Positions 1 to 8,951 of a stretch of 64,000 nt of DNA are shown here, piece by piece. A program made the position numbers and the translations under genes. Below the pieces are notes generated by a model. That model was given only the letters and a program-made list of their open reading frames with translations. It did no database searches and was not told where the DNA came from. How positions within the stretch are numbered: position 1 is the stretch's first letter; each line of letters opens with the position of its first letter. Origin of the DNA: Halococcus hamelinensis 100A6 (GTDB lineage: Archaea > Halobacteriota > Halobacteria > Halobacteriales > Halococcaceae). The stretch covers positions 44,356-108,355 of the forward strand of contig NZ_AOMB01000020.1 in NCBI RefSeq assembly GCF_000336675.1, written 5' to 3'.

Positions 1-2
1 TC

Positions 3-707
3 TATCGCAAGAGCGTCGACCTCCAGGCCAAACACCGCCTCGGTCTCTCGGCCACACCCGTTCGGGAGGACGACAAGGGGGCCGAGATATTCACCCTCAT
101 CGGCCCGCCCATTGGTACTGATTGGGCCAAACTCTTCGAGGCTGGCTTCGTCGCCGAACCCGAAGTCGAGCTCCGGTTCGTGCCCTGGGGATCGGAGGCC
201 GACCGCGACGAGTACGCGAGCGTGACGGGCCACGAGCGCCGCCGGGTCGCGGGGTCGAACCCCGCGAAGCTCGACGCCATCCGGTCGCTGCTTGACGAGC
301 ACGCCGACGCGAAGGCGCTCGTCTTCGTCGAGTGGCTCGACCAGGGCGAGAGCTACGCCGAGGCGCTGGGGATCCCGTTCATCAGCGGCGACACCCCCCA
401 TCCCGAACGCGAGCGGCTGTTCGACGAGTTCCGGCGCGGGGAGCGAGCGAGACTGGTCGTCTCGCGGGTCGGCGACGAGGGCATCGACCTCCCGAACGCC
501 GAGGTCGCGGTCGTCGCCTCCGGCCTCGGCGGGTCGCGCCGCCAGGCCTCCCAGCGCGCCGGCCGAACGATGCGTCCCGCGGGGAGTTCGCGGCTCTACG
601 TCCTCGCGACCCGCGGCACCCGCGAGGAGGAGTTCGCGCGCCAACAGCTCCGTCACCTCGCGGGCAAGGGCATCAGGCTCACCGAGACGACGTTCGAGAC
701 CGAGTAG
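3..707 (+). CDS. XPB/Rad25-type DNA repair helicase, C-terminal part
   Basis: The open frame enters from the left edge, and 234 C-terminal residues are visible. It begins just before a superfamily 2 motif III (GLSATP at residues 14-19 of the visible part). It continues through a RecA-like helicase C-terminal domain and carries a motif VI-like arginine cluster (QRAGRTMRP near residue 184-192). This arrangement matches archaeal XPB/Rad25 family DNA-dependent ATPases, which unwind or remodel DNA in repair. The Walker A and DEAD/DEVH motifs must lie upstream of the window. An internal GTG at 180 is not the start, because conserved sequence precedes it. A related restriction-type helicase is a less likely alternative. 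Confidence 0.85.
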   Translation, partial: YRKSVDLQAKHRLGLSATPVREDDKGAEIFTLIGPPIGTDWAKLFEAGFVAEPEVELRFVPWGSEADRDEYASVTGHERRRVAGSNPAKLDAIRSLLDEHADAKALVFVEWLDQGESYAEALGIPFISGDTPHPERERLFDEFRRGERARLVVSRVGDEGIDLPNAEVAVVASGLGGSRRQASQRAGRTMRPAGSSRLYVLATRGTREEEFARQQLRHLAGKGIRLTETTFETE

Positions 708-877
708 CGGTCCGCACCGACCACGGCCGCCTGTCGGTACCGAAGGGGCTATACCGACGGGTTGTTAGTAGAAAGATAGTATGAGCTATATCGTCGAGGG
801 ACGGGCCTCGAACCCACACCTCGTTTCGGGAGGAGAACGGCTGTGACGTGCGAATTCGACGACCGGGTCGGGAAACG

Positions 878-3800
878 ATGAACCGGTCGGTACTCGCCGT
901 GGTGCTCGTCGGTCTCGTCGTGATGCAGGGCACCGTCGGGGGCGTGCTCGTCGGCGAATCGAACACGGCCGCCAACGCGAACGACACGGGGAACGACTCG
1001 TCGGCGCTCTCGGAGCTGAGCAACGCGACGGGCTTCGCCACCGACGCGCTCGATGTGAGTGCGTCGAACGCCGGCAATTCGTCGACCGAAACGGGCAGTT
1101 CGACCGATACGGCCGAATCAGCTGAGTCAGCCGAGTCGAACGACTCGACCGAAGCGAGTTCGGGCTCCGACGACGCGTCGGACTCGACATCGGCGACGGG
1201 CGGAACGTCGGCCGCCGAAACCTCGGACGGAACGACGGACGAAACCGGGTCCGACGACAGCACGTCCTCGGAAGCCGAATCGGGCGAGAGCGAGGATGCC
1301 GAGTCGTCGTCCGAGGCCGAATCGGGCGACGGTGAGGACGCGACGACGGCGGTCACGACGGACGGTGACGCGTCGGCGAGCGAATCGGCTTCGGCCGAAA
1401 GCGGTGAGGAGGGGGATACCGGGTCCGCGGAGGGCACGTCGGCCGGATCGTCGAGCACGGCATCGGCCGCCGACGGAGCGGGTAGCGGGGCGGCATCGAC
1501 GAGCGCGTCGGCCGGTTCCGCGAGCCCGACCAGCAGTGCAGAATCGGAGGGAGCCGCGAGCCAGAGTGCCGCAAGTCAGGGCGCTGCGGGCGGTTCGTCG
1601 AGCGCGGCACCGACCACGTCGGGAGCTGCGGGAGCGAGTAGCGGGGCGGCACCGGCCGCGGCGGCCGGTGGCTCGTCCCAGTCCGCACCGAGCGGCGCGA
1701 GTGCTGGTGGGGCACCCCAATCAGCGGGTGCAGCAGCACAGAGCCCGGCGGGGAGTGCGGGTGCACAGGGTCAGAGCGCCCAGGGTGCGCCGGGCGCGAG
1801 CGCGGCCGGCGGTAGCCAGGCTGCGGCCGGGAGTGGGGCGAGCGCGGTCTCGCCCGACGCCGAGTTCGACATCGTCTCGGTCGATTCCGACGTCGCGACC
1901 GGCGAGCCCGGCACCGTCTCGGTGACGATCGAGAACACCGGCGAGGACGCCACCGACGCCGTGGTGAACTTCCAGTCGGGCTCCGGTGACCTCCTGTTCG
2001 GCCAGTCGGCGAGTACGAGCCGCTACATCGGCGACTGGGAGGAGGGCGAGAGCCGGACGGTCGACCTCTCGGTCCAGGCGGCCCCGGGCGCCGATAGCGC
2101 CGACTACCCGGTCGAGGCCTCGGTCTCCTACGAGGACGACGACGGCGAGGCCGCCCAGTCCGCGAGTTCGACCTTCGGCGTCACGGTCGACGAGGCGAGC
2201 GACGACCTCTCGGTGACGAGCGTCGACTCTGACGTCCCCGTCGGCGGCACCGGCAACGTCAGCGTCACGCTCGAGAACACCGGCGAGGACGCGACCGATG
2301 CGGTGGTGAACCTCCAGACGCTCTCGGGCGACCTGCTGTTCGACCGGAGCGCGAACGCGACCCGGTACGTCGGCGACTGGGACGCCGGCGAGTCGAGGAC
2401 CATCGAGGTCACGATGCAGGCGACCCCGAGCGCCGACACCGACACCTACCCGGTTCAGGCCTCGGTCTCCTACGACGACTCGGACGGCGAGGCCGCCCAG
2501 CTCGGCCCCGCGACGTTCGGCGTTACCCCCGAGAGCCAACAGGAGTTCTCGCTCGACGACGTGTCGGGCGACCTCGAAGTCGGCTCCTCGGGCACGGTCA
2601 CGGGCACGGTCACGAACGACGGCCCGAAGGACGCTACCGACGCGGTGTTGACGGTTTCGCCCAACAGCACGAGCGACGTGATACCGCGCCAGAGCCAGTA
2701 CGTCCTCGGCGACCTCGACGTCGACGAGTCGACCTCGTTCGACCTCCCCGTGCTCGTCAACGACACGACCGAGCCGGGCGAGCGCCAGGTCCAGTACTAC
2801 GTCCAGTACTACGATTCGGACGGCGACCCGCTCCGGAGCGAGGCGTTGACGGCGACGGTCGACATCGACGAGCAGGAGGACGACTTCGAGGTGGTCTCGA
2901 CCAGCAGCGACGTCGAGACCGGCGAGGAGGGGAGCCTCACGGTGGTGATGAACAACACCGGCGAGAACGTCACGGACGCGACGGTGTCGTTCCAGTCGCT
3001 CTCGGGCGGCGTGCTGTTCGGCGAGTCCGCCAACGCGAGCCAGTTCGTCGAGGACTGGGACACCGGCGAGGAACGGAGCTTCGAGTTCGACGTGACCGCG
3101 ACGGGCAGCGCGGACACGACCTACCCGATGCAGGCCTCGCTTCAGTACACCGATTCGGAGGACGACGGGGCCCAGGCGGGGCCGTTCGCCTTCGGCGTCA
3201 CCCCGGGCGAGAGCGAGGACGACTTCGAGGTGGTCTCGACCGACTCGAACGTCCAGGTCGGCGACGAGGGTCCGATCACGCTCACCCTCCAGAACAACGG
3301 CGAGAACGCGACCGAGACGACGGTCTCGCTCCAGTCGCTCACCGGCGACATCACGCTCGGCCAGACCGCGAACGCGACGGCGTTCGTCGGCGAGTGGCCG
3401 ACGGGTGCCCAGCGGACGGTGAGCTTCAACGCCACCGCGACCAACACCACCGACGTCCGTGACTACCCGTTCCAGGCCTCGGTCTCGTACAACGACCCCG
3501 ACGGCGACCAGGCCAGCGGCGGGCCGTTCACGGTCGGCGTGACGCCGGAGCCGGAGCAGAACTTCAACCTCTCGAACGTCGAGAGCACCCTCCGGGTCGG
3601 CTCCGAGGGCAACGTCACCGCGCAGGTCACGAACCAGGGCCCACAGGCCATCGACAACGCGGTCGTCCAGCTGGAGAGCCAGAGCGAGTCGCTGAGTCCC
3701 CAGGAGACCGAGGCCGCCGTCGGAAGCCTCGCGCCGGGCGAGTCGGCCAACGTCTCCTTCCCGATCGAGGTGCCCGATAGCGCCGAATCCGGGGCGCGTC

Positions 3801-4318
3801 AGCTCTCGTTCGTCGTGGAGTACGACAACGAGAACGGCGACACCCGTCGGAGCGGGAGCCTCGACACCCAGGTCGACGTCGCCGGCCAGCGCGACTCGTT
3901 CATCGTCGAGCGCGCCAACGCTTCGGTCGGGATCGGCTCCTCGGAGGCCGTGACGCTCAACGTCACCAACAACCGGGATACGGTCGTCACGAACCTCAAC
4001 GCGAAGGCCTACGCCGACACCCCGCTCTCGCTCTCGAACGACGAGGCCTACATCGCCCGGCTCGCGCCCGGCGAGAGCGAGCAGATCAGCTTCGGCGTGA
4101 GCGTCACCGGAAGCGCGAGCGAGGGCCAGTACCCGCTCTCGGTCGACTTCCAGTACGACACGCCGAGCGACGCCGGCCAGCTCTCCCAGGAGTACAACGT
4201 CCCAGTCGAGGCGACCGAATCGAGCGGCGGCGGCCTACTGTCGTCGGCACCGGTGATGATCGGCCTCGCGGCGCTCCTCGTCGTGCTCGGCATCGGCGTC
4301 GTCTGGTCGCGACGGTGA
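878..4318 (+). CDS. Secreted, membrane-anchored surface protein with seven Ig-like (COG1361/CARDB-type) repeats
   Basis: A protein of 1146 residues. ATG 878 is chosen because a typical signal peptide follows at once (hydrophobic residues 4-20); the in-frame GTG at 848 adds ten charged residues. After the signal comes a long Ser/Ala/Gly/Glu/Asp low-complexity stretch (about 20-325). Seven tandem beta-sandwich domains of roughly 110 residues follow, each with a central NTGE-like motif and a Y-P-x-x-A-S turn, and a C-terminal membrane helix ends in basic residues. The domains fall into types in the order A-A-B-A-A-B-C. The next gene, 10 bp downstream, encodes an RND/MMPL exporter, a pairing common for COG1361 S-layer-domain proteins in haloarchaea. 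It is inferred to be an extracellular partner of that exporter; its ligand is unknown. Confidence 0.8.
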   Translation: MNRSVLAVVLVGLVVMQGTVGGVLVGESNTAANANDTGNDSSALSELSNATGFATDALDVSASNAGNSSTETGSSTDTAESAESAESNDSTEASSGSDDASDSTSATGGTSAAETSDGTTDETGSDDSTSSEAESGESEDAESSSEAESGDGEDATTAVTTDGDASASESASAESGEEGDTGSAEGTSAGSSSTASAADGAGSGAASTSASAGSASPTSSAESEGAASQSAASQGAAGGSSSAAPTTSGAAGASSGAAPAAAAGGSSQSAPSGASAGGAPQSAGAAAQSPAGSAGAQGQSAQGAPGASAAGGSQAAAGSGASAVSPDAEFDIVSVDSDVATGEPGTVSVTIENTGEDATDAVVNFQSGSGDLLFGQSASTSRYIGDWEEGESRTVDLSVQAAPGADSADYPVEASVSYEDDDGEAAQSASSTFGVTVDEASDDLSVTSVDSDVPVGGTGNVSVTLENTGEDATDAVVNLQTLSGDLLFDRSANATRYVGDWDAGESRTIEVTMQATPSADTDTYPVQASVSYDDSDGEAAQLGPATFGVTPESQQEFSLDDVSGDLEVGSSGTVTGTVTNDGPKDATDAVLTVSPNSTSDVIPRQSQYVLGDLDVDESTSFDLPVLVNDTTEPGERQVQYYVQYYDSDGDPLRSEALTATVDIDEQEDDFEVVSTSSDVETGEEGSLTVVMNNTGENVTDATVSFQSLSGGVLFGESANASQFVEDWDTGEERSFEFDVTATGSADTTYPMQASLQYTDSEDDGAQAGPFAFGVTPGESEDDFEVVSTDSNVQVGDEGPITLTLQNNGENATETTVSLQSLTGDITLGQTANATAFVGEWPTGAQRTVSFNATATNTTDVRDYPFQASVSYNDPDGDQASGGPFTVGVTPEPEQNFNLSNVESTLRVGSEGNVTAQVTNQGPQAIDNAVVQLESQSESLSPQETEAAVGSLAPGESANVSFPIEVPDSAESGARQLSFVVEYDNENGDTRRSGSLDTQVDVAGQRDSFIVERANASVGIGSSEAVTLNVTNNRDTVVTNLNAKAYADTPLSLSNDEAYIARLAPGESEQISFGVSVTGSASEGQYPLSVDFQYDTPSDAGQLSQEYNVPVEATESSGGGLLSSAPVMIGLAALLVVLGIGVVWSRR

Positions 4319-4328
4319 GCCAGCACTG

Positions 4329-6782
4329 ATGGTCGACCTCGACTACCAGCGCCTCATCGACTGGGCGGACGAGTGGATCACCGAACGGCCGCGGACGGTC
4401 GTGCTCCTGTTCGTCGTGCTGACCGCGGTGTTCGCGGTCGGGATGACCAACATCTCGACGAGTTCGGGGACGAGCCAGTTCACCGACGACAGCCCGGCAC
4501 AGACCGCCCTCGACAACGTCAACGAGGAGTTCTCGCCGACGTTCTCCGAGGCCAACGGCAGCACCCAGCTGATCCAACGCGGGTCGAACGTGCTCTCGAA
4601 GGAGGAGCTGCTCGCGATGTTGACCCTCCAACAACGGGCCGAGGAGGACCCGAGCCTCCGGATCGCCTCGACGTCGAGCGCGGCCGCGATCGTCGCACAG
4701 ACGCTCGACCCGGAGGCCACGACCCTCGACGACCAGATCGACGCGATCGAGGACGCCACGCCCACGGAGATCGATTCGGCGATCGGGACCGCCGCCGAGA
4801 ACGAGGGGTTCACGAGCCTCCTCAGCAACGACTTCAACGAGCAGTCCGCGTCGGCCTCGGCCACGATCGGCACCATCACGCACGACGTGCCGGGCGGAGT
4901 CTCGTCGTCGTCGGCGGGCACCAGCGGCAGTAGCCCGCTGACCGGCTACCAGACCCGCGTGCGTACGATGGCGGACAGCGTCGACAGCGACATCACGGTC
5001 TTCGGCAGCGGGATCGTCTCCGACGAGTTCACCAACATCATCTTCGACTCGCTGATCATCGTCGTCCCCGCGGCGGCACTCTTGATCCTGATATTCCTGA
5101 TCTTCGCCTACCGGGACCCGATCGACCTGCTGCTCGGGGTGATCTCGTTGGTGTTCGCGGTGGTCTGGACCTTCGGCTTCACCGGCCTCGCCGGGCTGCC
5201 CTTCTCCCAGATGCTGATCGCGGTCCCGCCGCTCCTGCTCGCGGTGGGGATCGACTTCGGGATCCACACCATCAACCGCTACCGCGAGGAGCGGGTCCAG
5301 GAGTACTCGGTCACCAAGTCGATGCGGACCGCGACCGACCAGCTGTTCGTCGCCTTCTTCATCGTCACCGGCACCACCGTGGTGGGCTTCGCCGCCAACG
5401 GCGTCAGCAGCCTCCAGCCGATCCGACAGTTCGGGCTGGTGGCGGCGGTCGGGATCGTCTTCACCTTCCTGATCTTCGGGATCTTCCTCCCCGCCGCGAA
5501 GGTCTGGGGCGACCACCTCCGGGTTCGATACGGGATCCCGGAGTTCGGGCTCACCCCGCTCGGGGCCGAGGGCTCCCTCCTCGGACGCGTGCTCACGGTG
5601 GGGGTTTCGGCCGCCAGGCGCGCACCCTACGCCGTGCTCGTCCTCACCCTGGTGACCTCGGTTGCCGCGGGGGGCTACGCGACGGGCGTCGACACCACCT
5701 TCTCACAGGACGACTTCCTGCCGCCGGAGGACCTGCCCGACTACGTTGAGGCGTTGCCGGAGCCGTTCGCGCCGGGCACGTACACGGTCACCGAGACCTC
5801 GAACTTCCTCGAAGACAACTTCGCCACCACGCAGGAGAGTTCGGTGACGGTCTATGCGGAAGGCGACCTACGGACCGATTCCGCGCTCGAATCGATACAG
5901 CGCGCCAACGAGAACCCGCCGGACCCGGTCGTGACGAGCGGGCGGACGGCGAGCACCGACAGCATCATCACCGTCATCCGGGACTACGCCAACCAGTCGT
6001 CGTCGTTCGCGGCGCTCGTGGACAGGAACGACGTCGACGGCGACGGCGTGCCCGACGACAACCTCGGCGAGGTCTACGACGCGCTGCTGGAGTCGCCCTA
6101 CCGAGCACAGGCGCTGAACTACATCACCGAGGACTACCGGAGCACCCAGGTGGTCTACTCGATCGAGAGCGACGCCACGCAGGACGAGATATCGAACAGC
6201 GGCCGAACCCTCGCCAACCGGTATCGGCTCGACGCGACCGCAACGGGACAGACGATCGTGTTGCAGGCGGTGACGGACGCGATCTTCGTCTCGGCGATCC
6301 AGAGCCTCGTCGCCGCGCTCATCGTCACCGCGATATTCCTCGTGGTGATCTACTACATCATCGAAGGGCGGCCGTCGCTCGGGCTCGTGAACCTCGTGCC
6401 GATCGTGACCTCGGTCGCGCTGCTCGCGGGCTCGATGCGGCTGTTCGCCATCCCGCTCAACGCGCTCACCGCGACGATCCTCTCGATCGCGATCGGGCTC
6501 GGAGTGGACTACTCCTCGCACTTCGTCCACCGGTTCGTCGACGAGTACCACGAGTCGGGCGAGGAGGTCTTCGTCGCGCTCGACGACACCGTCAGGGGCA
6601 CGGGCGGGGCGCTCACCGGGAGCATGCTCACCACCACTACCGGCATCGGGGTGCTCGCGCTCGCGATCACGCCGATCCTCGGCCAGTTCGGGGTGGTGGT
6701 GGCGCTCTCTATCTTCTTCGCCTACCTCACCTCGATGCTCCTCACGCCGTCGGTGATCGTGGTCTGGGAGCGGTGGACGTGA
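4329..6782 (+). CDS. MMPL/RND superfamily exporter
   Basis: A polytopic membrane protein of 817 residues. It has the RND two-fold repeat: an N-terminal helix, a large extracytoplasmic domain (about 40-230), a block of five or six helices (about 235-395), a second extracytoplasmic domain (about 430-640) and a second helix block (about 650-815). Helix blocks contain sterol-sensing-domain-like segments with intramembrane acidic residues (AVGIDFGIHT and AIGLGVDYSSH), typical of proton-driven MMPL transporters. It begins 10 bp after the surface-protein gene and overlaps the TrmB regulator by 10 bp, so the three are probably co-transcribed. The substrate cannot be told from sequence; lipids, small molecules or cell-surface precursors are possible. 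Confidence 0.85.
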   Translation: MVDLDYQRLIDWADEWITERPRTVVLLFVVLTAVFAVGMTNISTSSGTSQFTDDSPAQTALDNVNEEFSPTFSEANGSTQLIQRGSNVLSKEELLAMLTLQQRAEEDPSLRIASTSSAAAIVAQTLDPEATTLDDQIDAIEDATPTEIDSAIGTAAENEGFTSLLSNDFNEQSASASATIGTITHDVPGGVSSSSAGTSGSSPLTGYQTRVRTMADSVDSDITVFGSGIVSDEFTNIIFDSLIIVVPAAALLILIFLIFAYRDPIDLLLGVISLVFAVVWTFGFTGLAGLPFSQMLIAVPPLLLAVGIDFGIHTINRYREERVQEYSVTKSMRTATDQLFVAFFIVTGTTVVGFAANGVSSLQPIRQFGLVAAVGIVFTFLIFGIFLPAAKVWGDHLRVRYGIPEFGLTPLGAEGSLLGRVLTVGVSAARRAPYAVLVLTLVTSVAAGGYATGVDTTFSQDDFLPPEDLPDYVEALPEPFAPGTYTVTETSNFLEDNFATTQESSVTVYAEGDLRTDSALESIQRANENPPDPVVTSGRTASTDSIITVIRDYANQSSSFAALVDRNDVDGDGVPDDNLGEVYDALLESPYRAQALNYITEDYRSTQVVYSIESDATQDEISNSGRTLANRYRLDATATGQTIVLQAVTDAIFVSAIQSLVAALIVTAIFLVVIYYIIEGRPSLGLVNLVPIVTSVALLAGSMRLFAIPLNALTATILSIAIGLGVDYSSHFVHRFVDEYHESGEEVFVALDDTVRGTGGALTGSMLTTTTGIGVLALAITPILGQFGVVVALSIFFAYLTSMLLTPSVIVVWERWT

Positions 6783-7543
6783 CCGACCACGACGACGCGG
6801 TGGCGGCGCTCAAACGCCTCGGGCTATCGAGCTACGAGGCGAAGGTGTTCGTCGCGCTCCAGCGGATCGGTCGCGGGACGGCCCGCGAGATCGACGACGT
6901 CACCGACGTCCCGCGCTCGCAGGTCTACGGCGCGGCGGAGAACCTCGAAAAGCGCGGGCTGATCGACGTCCAGCGCGCCGAGCCGATCCAGTACCGCGCG
7001 GTCGACCTCGACGAGGCGCGGCGTCGGCTCCGCGCCCGGATCGACGACGCCGAGGAACGCGCGTTCGGCTACCTCGAAACCGCCCGGAACGAACTCGTCG
7101 AGGACGACGAGGCCCGCGAGGAGGTCTGGACCGTCACGGGCCGGGAGGCGATCACCGACCGCGTGATCCGGCTCGCGAGCGGGGCCGAACACCGCGTGGT
7201 GTTCGGCACCGACGACGAGCGGCTGGTCACCGACGAGGTCCTCGCAACGCTCGACGACTTCTCGGGCACCATCATCGTGGTGAGCACGAACCCGGCGGTC
7301 CGCGAGCGATTCGGGGGGATCGGGGGGGTGGTGACGCCCTCGGCCACGACCCTGGCCGAGATGGGGCCCGACGACCGCAGCAGCCGGATCCTGATCGTCG
7401 ACGGCGACACCGTCCTGATGAGCGTGCACGGGGAGGGGACCGGGGACTGTACCGAGACCGCGATCTGGAGCGCGAACACGGGGTTCGCGTCGGTGTTCGC
7501 CGGGCTGTTCGAGGAGTGGTTGACCGAGTTCTTCGACGGCTGA
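6773..7543 (+). CDS. TrmB family transcriptional regulator
   Basis: A protein of 256 residues with an N-terminal winged helix (about 8-75; the segment LGLSSYEAKVFVALQ is characteristic of TrmB). A linker helix and a C-terminal effector-binding region resembling the TrmB sugar-sensing domain follow. GTG 6773 overlaps the end of the exporter gene; GTG 6779 is an equally possible start. Its position as last gene of the surface protein-exporter unit suggests that it regulates that unit, perhaps autogenously. Known TrmB proteins respond to sugars or other small ligands, but nothing here identifies one. Confidence 0.85.
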   Translation: MDVTDHDDAVAALKRLGLSSYEAKVFVALQRIGRGTAREIDDVTDVPRSQVYGAAENLEKRGLIDVQRAEPIQYRAVDLDEARRRLRARIDDAEERAFGYLETARNELVEDDEAREEVWTVTGREAITDRVIRLASGAEHRVVFGTDDERLVTDEVLATLDDFSGTIIVVSTNPAVRERFGGIGGVVTPSATTLAEMGPDDRSSRILIVDGDTVLMSVHGEGTGDCTETAIWSANTGFASVFAGLFEEWLTEFFDG

Positions 7544-7565
7544 GGCGGGCGGGCCGTCGGGGCGG

Positions 7566-7691
7566 TTAGAACGAGAGGACGCCGTAGTACATCGCGCCGA
7601 AGAGAACCGTGAAGGCGAGCGCGAGCACCAACAGGAGTACCATCATGTACTGATACGCTCCACCGACCGTCGTGAATCGCGGGAGGTTCAT
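7566..7691 (-). CDS. Small single-pass membrane protein (41 aa)
   Basis: This short frame encodes 41 residues starting with ATG at 7691. It has a short polar N-terminus (MNLPRFTTVGGAYQ) and then one long hydrophobic helix of about 24 residues rich in Leu, Val, Ala and Phe. The hydrophobic pattern and clean ATG-to-TAA frame in G+C-rich DNA support a real microprotein. It lies convergent to the TrmB gene and downstream of the aminotransferase gene on the same strand, 57 bp away. The function is unknown; a subunit of, or regulator for, a larger membrane complex is only a guess. Confidence 0.6.
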   Translation of the reverse strand: MNLPRFTTVGGAYQYMMVLLLVLALAFTVLFGAMYYGVLSF

Positions 7692-7748
7692 GCCCGAATC
7701 GTTGAAGGCGATCCTTTTAGCACTACCGTCATCCGTCCACACCGCCCC

Positions 7749-8855
7749 TCACAGCGCGTCGAGCAGTGCATCGACGTCGTCGGCGGTGTTGAAGACGTGG
7801 ACCGACGCCCGGAGCGCCGCCGGCGACGGCAGCGACCGGATCGCAACCTCCGCCTCCGAGAGGCGCTCGACGGCCGCTTCGGGGTCGTCGTCCGCGATAG
7901 TCACGAGGCCGGACTCGTACTCCTGCGGGCTCAGCAGGCGGTCGTCGTCGAGGCCGTCCTTCAGCCGGTCGGTCAGCCGCTCGATACGGTCCTCGACGGT
8001 CGACAGGCCGATGGATTCGAGCGCGTCGAGCGCGGCCCGGAGGCCGGCGTGCGGGGCGGGCGAGGTCGTACCGACTTCGAGCCGGCGGACGCCCGGTGCG
8101 AATTCGTACTCGTCGTCGTCCGGGGCGGCGACGCTACGATAGCCCACCCTGGTCGGTTCGAGTGCGTCGGTCGCGTCGTCGGCGACGTAGAGGAAGCCCG
8201 CGCCCCACGGCCCACAGCACCACTTGTGGCCCGCGCCGACCGCGAAGTCCGCACCCCAGTCGGTGATATCGAGGTCGACCTGCCCCGGCGACTGGACGGC
8301 GTCGACGAGGGTCAGCGCACCGGCGTCGTGGGCGATATCGGTCAGCTCACCCACCCGAAATCGGGTGCCGTAGTTCCAGGTGATCGAACTCAGACAGAGC
8401 AGGTCGGCCCCGTCGAGGACGGCCTTCGCGTCGTCGAGGTCGACCCGTCCCTCGTGGGTTTCGAGCACCCGGACCTCGATCCCGTAGACGTCCCGGAGCC
8501 GTTCCCAGGGCAGGATCCCCGCCGAGTGCTCGCAGTCGGTTCTGACGACGACGTCGCCCGCCTGCCAGGGGAGCGCGGTCGCGATCCGGCTGATGCCGTC
8601 GGCGGTGGAGTTGGTGAGCGCGACCTCGTCGAGGTCGGCACCCAGAAACCCCGCGACGGCCTCGCGCGAGGTTTCGAGCGAGTCGAAGAGCGCGGGATAC
8701 ATCCCCTCGCCGGCGGGGGCGGCGTAGGACTGGTGTTCGATCTCGTCGGTCGCGGCCTCGACGACGGCGCGCGGCACGGGGCTCGCTGCGCCGGTGTTGA
8801 GGTAGGTCACGTCGTCGAGCGCCGGCATCTCCTCCCGGAGGTCGAGCGGCTCCAT
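7749..8855 (-). CDS. Class V PLP-dependent aminotransferase (cysteine desulfurase-like)
   Basis: A protein of 368 residues, starting at ATG 8855; the longer open frame upstream overlaps the divergent creatininase gene and is not coding. Fold type I PLP features include a substrate-entry region (NTGAASP near residue 20), a cofactor-binding aspartate (LVDAVQSPGQ) and a Schiff-base lysine in AVGAGHKWCCGPWG. The SPAP and R-x-E-x-G-T segments near the C-terminus also fit class V enzymes (cysteine desulfurase, isopenicillin-N epimerase, Ser/Ala-glyoxylate types). No SUF genes are adjacent, so an assimilatory role is not supported and the substrate is unassigned. It is divergent from the creatininase-family gene across a 96-bp gap. 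Confidence 0.8.
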   Translation of the reverse strand: MEPLDLREEMPALDDVTYLNTGAASPVPRAVVEAATDEIEHQSYAAPAGEGMYPALFDSLETSREAVAGFLGADLDEVALTNSTADGISRIATALPWQAGDVVVRTDCEHSAGILPWERLRDVYGIEVRVLETHEGRVDLDDAKAVLDGADLLCLSSITWNYGTRFRVGELTDIAHDAGALTLVDAVQSPGQVDLDITDWGADFAVGAGHKWCCGPWGAGFLYVADDATDALEPTRVGYRSVAAPDDDEYEFAPGVRRLEVGTTSPAPHAGLRAALDALESIGLSTVEDRIERLTDRLKDGLDDDRLLSPQEYESGLVTIADDDPEAAVERLSEAEVAIRSLPSPAALRASVHVFNTADDVDALLDAL

Positions 8856-8951
8856 GGACGGACGAGGACCGCCCCACATGAAGGGCGTTCGCTTGCATCC
8901 CGCCCGACTCGAAGTGGACACCGTTATGCGGGAGCCACCCGGCGTGCGAGT

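Noticed and set aside
781..845. 21-codon frame upstream of the surface-protein gene
   Set aside because: It has no promoter-like spacing or conserved feature and is probably part of the untranslated leader.
4104..5516. Long minus-strand frame (470 codons) across the exporter gene
   Set aside because: It is antisense to the well-supported RND exporter and rich in Arg/Asp/Glu/Gly in the pattern typical of shadow frames. No motif is present.
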